Below are positions 61,495-64,000 of a stretch of DNA of 64,000 nucleotides, in pieces. Where the stretch lies: positions 8,185,501-8,249,500 of the forward strand of contig NC_021191.1 of the NCBI RefSeq assembly GCF_000389965.1, written 5' to 3'. Origin of the DNA: Actinoplanes sp. N902-109 (lineage in GTDB: Bacteria > Actinomycetota > Actinomycetes > Mycobacteriales > Micromonosporaceae). Within the stretch, counting starts at the first letter, position 1. Each line of letters begins with the position of its first letter. Both the position numbers and the translations under genes were made by a program. The notes beneath the pieces were generated by a model. That model saw only the letters and a list, made by a program, of their open reading frames with translations, did not search any database and had not been told where the DNA came from.

Positions 61495-61656
61495 GTGGCC
61501 GACAACACGTACAACGGCTACTGCGTTAAGTGCAAGGAGAAGCGCGACTTCCAGGGCACCGTCGAGGTCTCGAAGACCGGCATGAACATGGCCAAGGGCA
61601 AGTGCCCGGTCTGCGGCACGACGGTCAACCGGATCCTGGGCAAGGCCAAGGCCTGA
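61495..61656 (+). CDS. DUF5679-like zinc-ribbon protein
   Basis: A 53-residue protein from the GTG at 61495, behind GAGGAGGAATC. Two CxxC knuckles, YCVKCK and KCPVCGT, form a zinc ribbon, with a basic C terminus (NRILGKAKA). The family is widespread in actinobacteria; function unknown. A strong terminator follows. Confidence 0.85.
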   Translation: MADNTYNGYCVKCKEKRDFQGTVEVSKTGMNMAKGKCPVCGTTVNRILGKAKA

Positions 61657-61661
61657 TCCTG

Positions 61662-61711
61662 GCCGGCTCGACGGTGAGGGCGATCGGCTCGGTCGCCCTC
61701 GCCGTCGCCGG
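61662..61711 (+). terminator. terminator after the DUF5679 gene
   Basis: GACGG-T-GAGGGCGA (61670-61683) pairs with TCGCCCTC-G-CCGTC (61693-61706) around a 9-nt loop, with flanking CCGG extending the stem. Confidence 0.85.
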
Positions 61712-61748
61712 TTCCGATAACCCGTGTCCGAACCACCACTTTGAGTAG

Positions 61749-61833
61749 TTATCCACCCCTGCACCGCGCCTGTGGATAACTCGGCACAACCTGTGGATAA
61801 CCGAGCCCTACCGCTCGGTGCACCTGTGGACAA
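61749..61833. promoter_or_regulatory. cluster of four DnaA boxes
   Basis: TTATCCACC at 61749-61757 (+, 8/9), TGTGGATAA at 61771-61779 and 61792-61800 (minus-strand TTATCCACA, both perfect), and TGTGGACAA at 61825-61833 (minus-strand TTGTCCACA). Start-to-start spacings are 22, 21 and 33 bp, about 2, 2 and 3 helical turns. A 7-bp hairpin ACCGAGC/GCTCGGT (61800-61819) overlaps the last base of box 3 and ends six bases before box 4. The cluster is 32-116 bp upstream of the RRE/ThiF gene. There is no dnaA or dnaN nearby, so it is not oriC in the usual sense. Confidence 0.8.
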
Positions 61834-61864
61834 CGAACGCCGTCCGCAGTGAGGACGTGACAAC

Positions 61865-62980
61865 GTGTCACGCATGAGTCGTCCTCCGCTGCACCGACCG
61901 CTGCTTCTGCCGGGCCTCCCGCGCATCTGGCGCGGCCGCACCACGCTGCAGGTGGGCCTGCATCCCGGCCGGGCGATCCTCCTCGACCTGCCCGATCCGG
62001 CCACCGCCAAGATCCTCGACCTGCTCGACGGCACCCGTCCTGAGCGGGCCATCCTGCGAGCCGCCGGCACGCTCGACCTCTCCCCCGCTGACGTGCGCGC
62101 GCTGCTCGACGTCCTGCACGAGACCGGGCTGGTCATCTCCACGCAGCGGCTCTATCCCCCCGCTCTCGACGCACCCTCGCGCGCCCTGCTGCTCAGCGAG
62201 GCCACGGCCCTGGCACTGGCCGCCGACTCCCGGCAGCCCCGGTTCGCGCCGCCCGCCCTGATCCTGCGCCGGCGCCGGTCGGCCCGGATCGTGGTGACCG
62301 GCCGTGGCCGCCTCGGGGCCGGCATCGCCGTCGGACTGGCCGAGGCGGGGATCGGCCACGTCCAAGCCGACCTGCCCGGCCCGGTCGGCCTCGTCGAACG
62401 CATCGGGGGCCCGCTGCGGGAGGCCGGCGTCGGCACCGACCGCAAGCACGCCGTCGCGCAGGCCATCGGGCGCGCAGCGCCGAGCACCGACACCCGGTCC
62501 ATCCGGCGGGGCACCGCCACCCTGGTCGTCCAGTTGTGCCACGACCAGCCAGTCGCGTTGCTGGCCCTGGCCTATCTGCAGCACCGGCAGCCATACCTCG
62601 CCGTCAGCGTCCGTGAGGGCGCCGCGGTGATCGGCCCGCTGGTGCCGCCGGGTGGCCGGCCGTGCCTCAACTGCCTGGCACTGTTCCGGCAGCAGCCCCC
62701 CGCGGCGGATCCGGCGCCGGCGGGCTCGGATCCCGCAGGGGCGGGCCCCAGCGAGCTGATGATGTCGGGCCCAGAGCCGCTGGCCGTTGCCACCGCGCTT
62801 GCCGCGAGCGGATATGCCGTGGCCGAGGTGCTCAAGTTCGTCGACGGGACGGCCACGGAAACGATCGGGGCCGAGATCGAGGTGTCTGCTCCCGGCCGGA
62901 TCCGGCGGCGCCGGTGGAAGCCGCATCCGCACTGTGTCTGCGGACAATCGCGGCGCTGGCCAGAGGGGCAAAAGCCATGA
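61865..62980 (+). CDS. RRE/ThiF-like protein (TOMM-type leader-binding or E1-like)
   Basis: A 371-residue protein from GTG at 61865 (ATG at 61874 possible). The N-terminal 90 residues (PGLPRIWRGRTTLQVGLHPG, GTLDLSPADVRALLDVLHET) resemble the winged-helix RiPP recognition element of thiazole/oxazole-modified peptide systems. The middle is a Rossmann ThiF/E1-like domain (IVVTGRGRLGAGIAVGLAEA; PCLNCL). A second zinc-like cysteine pair HCVCG ends it. There is no YcaO or precursor peptide nearby. It occupies the position of Rv3196 in the Rv3193c-Rv3197 block. Function unknown. Confidence 0.72.
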   Translation: MSRMSRPPLHRPLLLPGLPRIWRGRTTLQVGLHPGRAILLDLPDPATAKILDLLDGTRPERAILRAAGTLDLSPADVRALLDVLHETGLVISTQRLYPPALDAPSRALLLSEATALALAADSRQPRFAPPALILRRRRSARIVVTGRGRLGAGIAVGLAEAGIGHVQADLPGPVGLVERIGGPLREAGVGTDRKHAVAQAIGRAAPSTDTRSIRRGTATLVVQLCHDQPVALLALAYLQHRQPYLAVSVREGAAVIGPLVPPGGRPCLNCLALFRQQPPAADPAPAGSDPAGAGPSELMMSGPEPLAVATALAASGYAVAEVLKFVDGTATETIGAEIEVSAPGRIRRRRWKPHPHCVCGQSRRWPEGQKP

Positions 62981-63037
62981 AAGGGCAGCAATGGCGACGG
63001 TGGTGCGGGGTCGATGGTCGCTCGAGCGGTCGTTTGC

Positions 63038-63076
63038 CGGTATGTCGGTCACAATGATCTGGTGACCGACATACCG
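63038..63076. promoter_or_regulatory. perfect inverted repeat covering the ABC1-kinase start codon
   Basis: CGGTATGTCGGTCAC (63038-63052) and GTGACCGACATACCG (63062-63076) form a perfect 15-bp stem with a 9-nt loop (aatgatctg). The right arm starts exactly with the GTG initiation codon of the downstream gene. No Shine-Dalgarno sequence is visible in the loop. Confidence 0.85.
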
Positions 63077-64000
63077 CGTCGTGCGGCGTCCCGGACCGCC
63101 AAGCTTGCCGCCCTCCCACTCGGCTTCGCCGGGCGCACCGTGCTCGGGCTCGGCAAGAGAGTCACCGGGATCGCCACCGATGTCATCTCCGCCGACATCC
63201 AGCAGCGCACCGCCGAACAGCTCTTCAGCGTGCTGGGGCAGCTCAAGGGTGGCGCGATGAAGTTCGGGCAGGCGTTGTCGGTCTTCGAGGCGGCGATGCC
63301 CGAGGAGATGGCCGGCCCCTACCGCCAGGCCCTCACCAAGCTGCAGGAGTCCGCGCCACCGATGCCCGTGGCCAGCGTGCACAAGGTGCTCACCGAGCAG
63401 CTGGGCGACGACTGGCGTGACAAGTTCGCCGAGTTCGACGACAGCCCGGCCGCCGCCGCCAGCATCGGTCAGGTGCACCGGGCCGTCTGGAAGCTGCCGC
63501 CCTCGCGCAAGGGCGCCAAACCCAAGACGCTGCCCGTCGCGGTGAAGATCCAATATCCGGGCGCCGGCGAGGCCCTGCTCGCCGATCTCAAGCAGCTCGG
63601 CCGGCTCGCCGGGATGTTCAAGGTCATCCAGCCCGGCATGGACATGAAGCCGCTGCTCACCGAGCTGCGCGAGCGCATCACCGAGGAGCTCGACTACGCG
63701 ATGGAGGCCGAGACGCAGACCGCGTTCGCCGCCGCGTACGCGGGCGACCCGGAGATCTTCGTGCCCCGGGTGATCGCGTCGGCGCCGCGGGTGCTGGTCA
63801 CCGAGTGGGTCGAGGGCACCCCGCTGGCCAAGGTCATCAGCGACGGCACCGAAGAGGAGCGTGACGAAGCCGGTCGGCTCATGGCCACGCTGCACTTCTC
63901 GGCTCCAGCTCGGGCGGGGCTGCTGCACGCCGACCCACACCCGGGCAACTTCCGCATCCTGGCCGACGGCCGCCTCGGGGTCATCGACTTCGGTGCGGTG
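63062..64000 (+). CDS. ABC1/AarF/UbiB-family atypical kinase, 5' part
   Basis: The first 313 codons of an ABC1 kinase; it runs off the right edge. The N terminus TDIPRRAASRTAKLA is conserved in relatives, which supports the GTG start. Family motifs are KGGAMKFGQALS (KxGQ), AAASIGQVHRA (Ala-rich loop), VAVKIQYPG, TEELDYAMEAE, HADPHPGN and IDFGAV. It is the Rv3197-type gene, expected next to whiB7 and uvrD2 beyond the window. Its start codon lies in a perfect inverted repeat. Confidence 0.93.
   Translation, partial: MTDIPRRAASRTAKLAALPLGFAGRTVLGLGKRVTGIATDVISADIQQRTAEQLFSVLGQLKGGAMKFGQALSVFEAAMPEEMAGPYRQALTKLQESAPPMPVASVHKVLTEQLGDDWRDKFAEFDDSPAAAASIGQVHRAVWKLPPSRKGAKPKTLPVAVKIQYPGAGEALLADLKQLGRLAGMFKVIQPGMDMKPLLTELRERITEELDYAMEAETQTAFAAAYAGDPEIFVPRVIASAPRVLVTEWVEGTPLAKVISDGTEEERDEAGRLMATLHFSAPARAGLLHADPHPGNFRILADGRLGVIDFGAV

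Noticed and set aside
61749..61833. Chromosomal replication origin
   Set aside because: Only four DnaA boxes, no AT-rich unwinding element next to them and no dnaA, dnaN or rpmH; kept as a DnaA-binding cluster instead.

Overview
The window is chromosomal DNA from a very GC-rich actinomycete. Gene content points to the Micromonosporaceae, possibly an Actinoplanes-like genome: two WhiB proteins, a mycothiol-type SigR/RsrA pair, nickel SOD with its maturation protease, MacRS, class F sortase, several RsbW-type anti-sigma kinases, the actinobacterial ribosomal protein bL37, and many GTG and ATGA-coupled starts. The genus is inferred. No rRNA, prophage, IS element or CRISPR array was recognised.

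Layout. 0-9 kb: divergent XRE/MmyB regulator and SDR, the pta-ackA acetate pair, malic enzyme with a quinone-oxidoreductase-like gene, and nickel SOD (sodN) beside its dedicated protease. 9-16 kb: GntR regulator, lipid kinase, whiB1 with two CRP-type sites in its promoter region, and a translationally coupled sulfite-assimilation operon (leader peptide, sir, zinc-ribbon protein, cysH, cbiX). 16-30 kb: glycosyltransferase, DUF4142-sortase pair, then a block that parallels M. tuberculosis Rv3219-Rv3228: pdtaS, biotinyl protein, bL37, rsrA-sigR, WhiB, SRAP, aroA, rsgA, hisN. 31-34 kb: STAS/ATPase regulator and macRS. 34-41 kb: polysaccharide-active genes: a catalytically dead GH16 with a chitin-type binding module, an intact GH16 beta-glucanase with a ricin-type lectin domain, a GH46 chitosanase, and malQ. 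41-50 kb: anti-sigma-like and hypothetical genes, the wreck of a TetR/MMPL export module, terC and a pentapeptide protein. 50-54 kb: two identical initiator tRNA genes with duplicated 3' flanks, then about 1.7 kb of gene-free tandem repeats. 54-64 kb: a second block paralleling Rv3193c-Rv3197: UPF0182, PDZ/Lon-type protease, zincin, SprT-like metallopeptidase, a zinc-ribbon protein, an RRE/ThiF-like protein behind four DnaA boxes, and an ABC1 kinase whose start codon lies in a perfect inverted repeat.

Working together. The sulfur operon supplies APS reductase, sulfite reductase and the chelatase for its siroheme. SigR/RsrA forms a thiol-redox switch with a perfect SigR-type promoter upstream of the long SigR form. 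The GH16/GH46 cluster and MalQ form a secreted glucan/chitosan-degrading and intracellular glucan-processing group.

The observations most worth checking are the DnaA-box cluster, the hairpin over the ABC1 start, the orphan RRE/ThiF protein, the pseudo-GH16 binder, the sulfur leader peptide and the whiB1 CRP sites.
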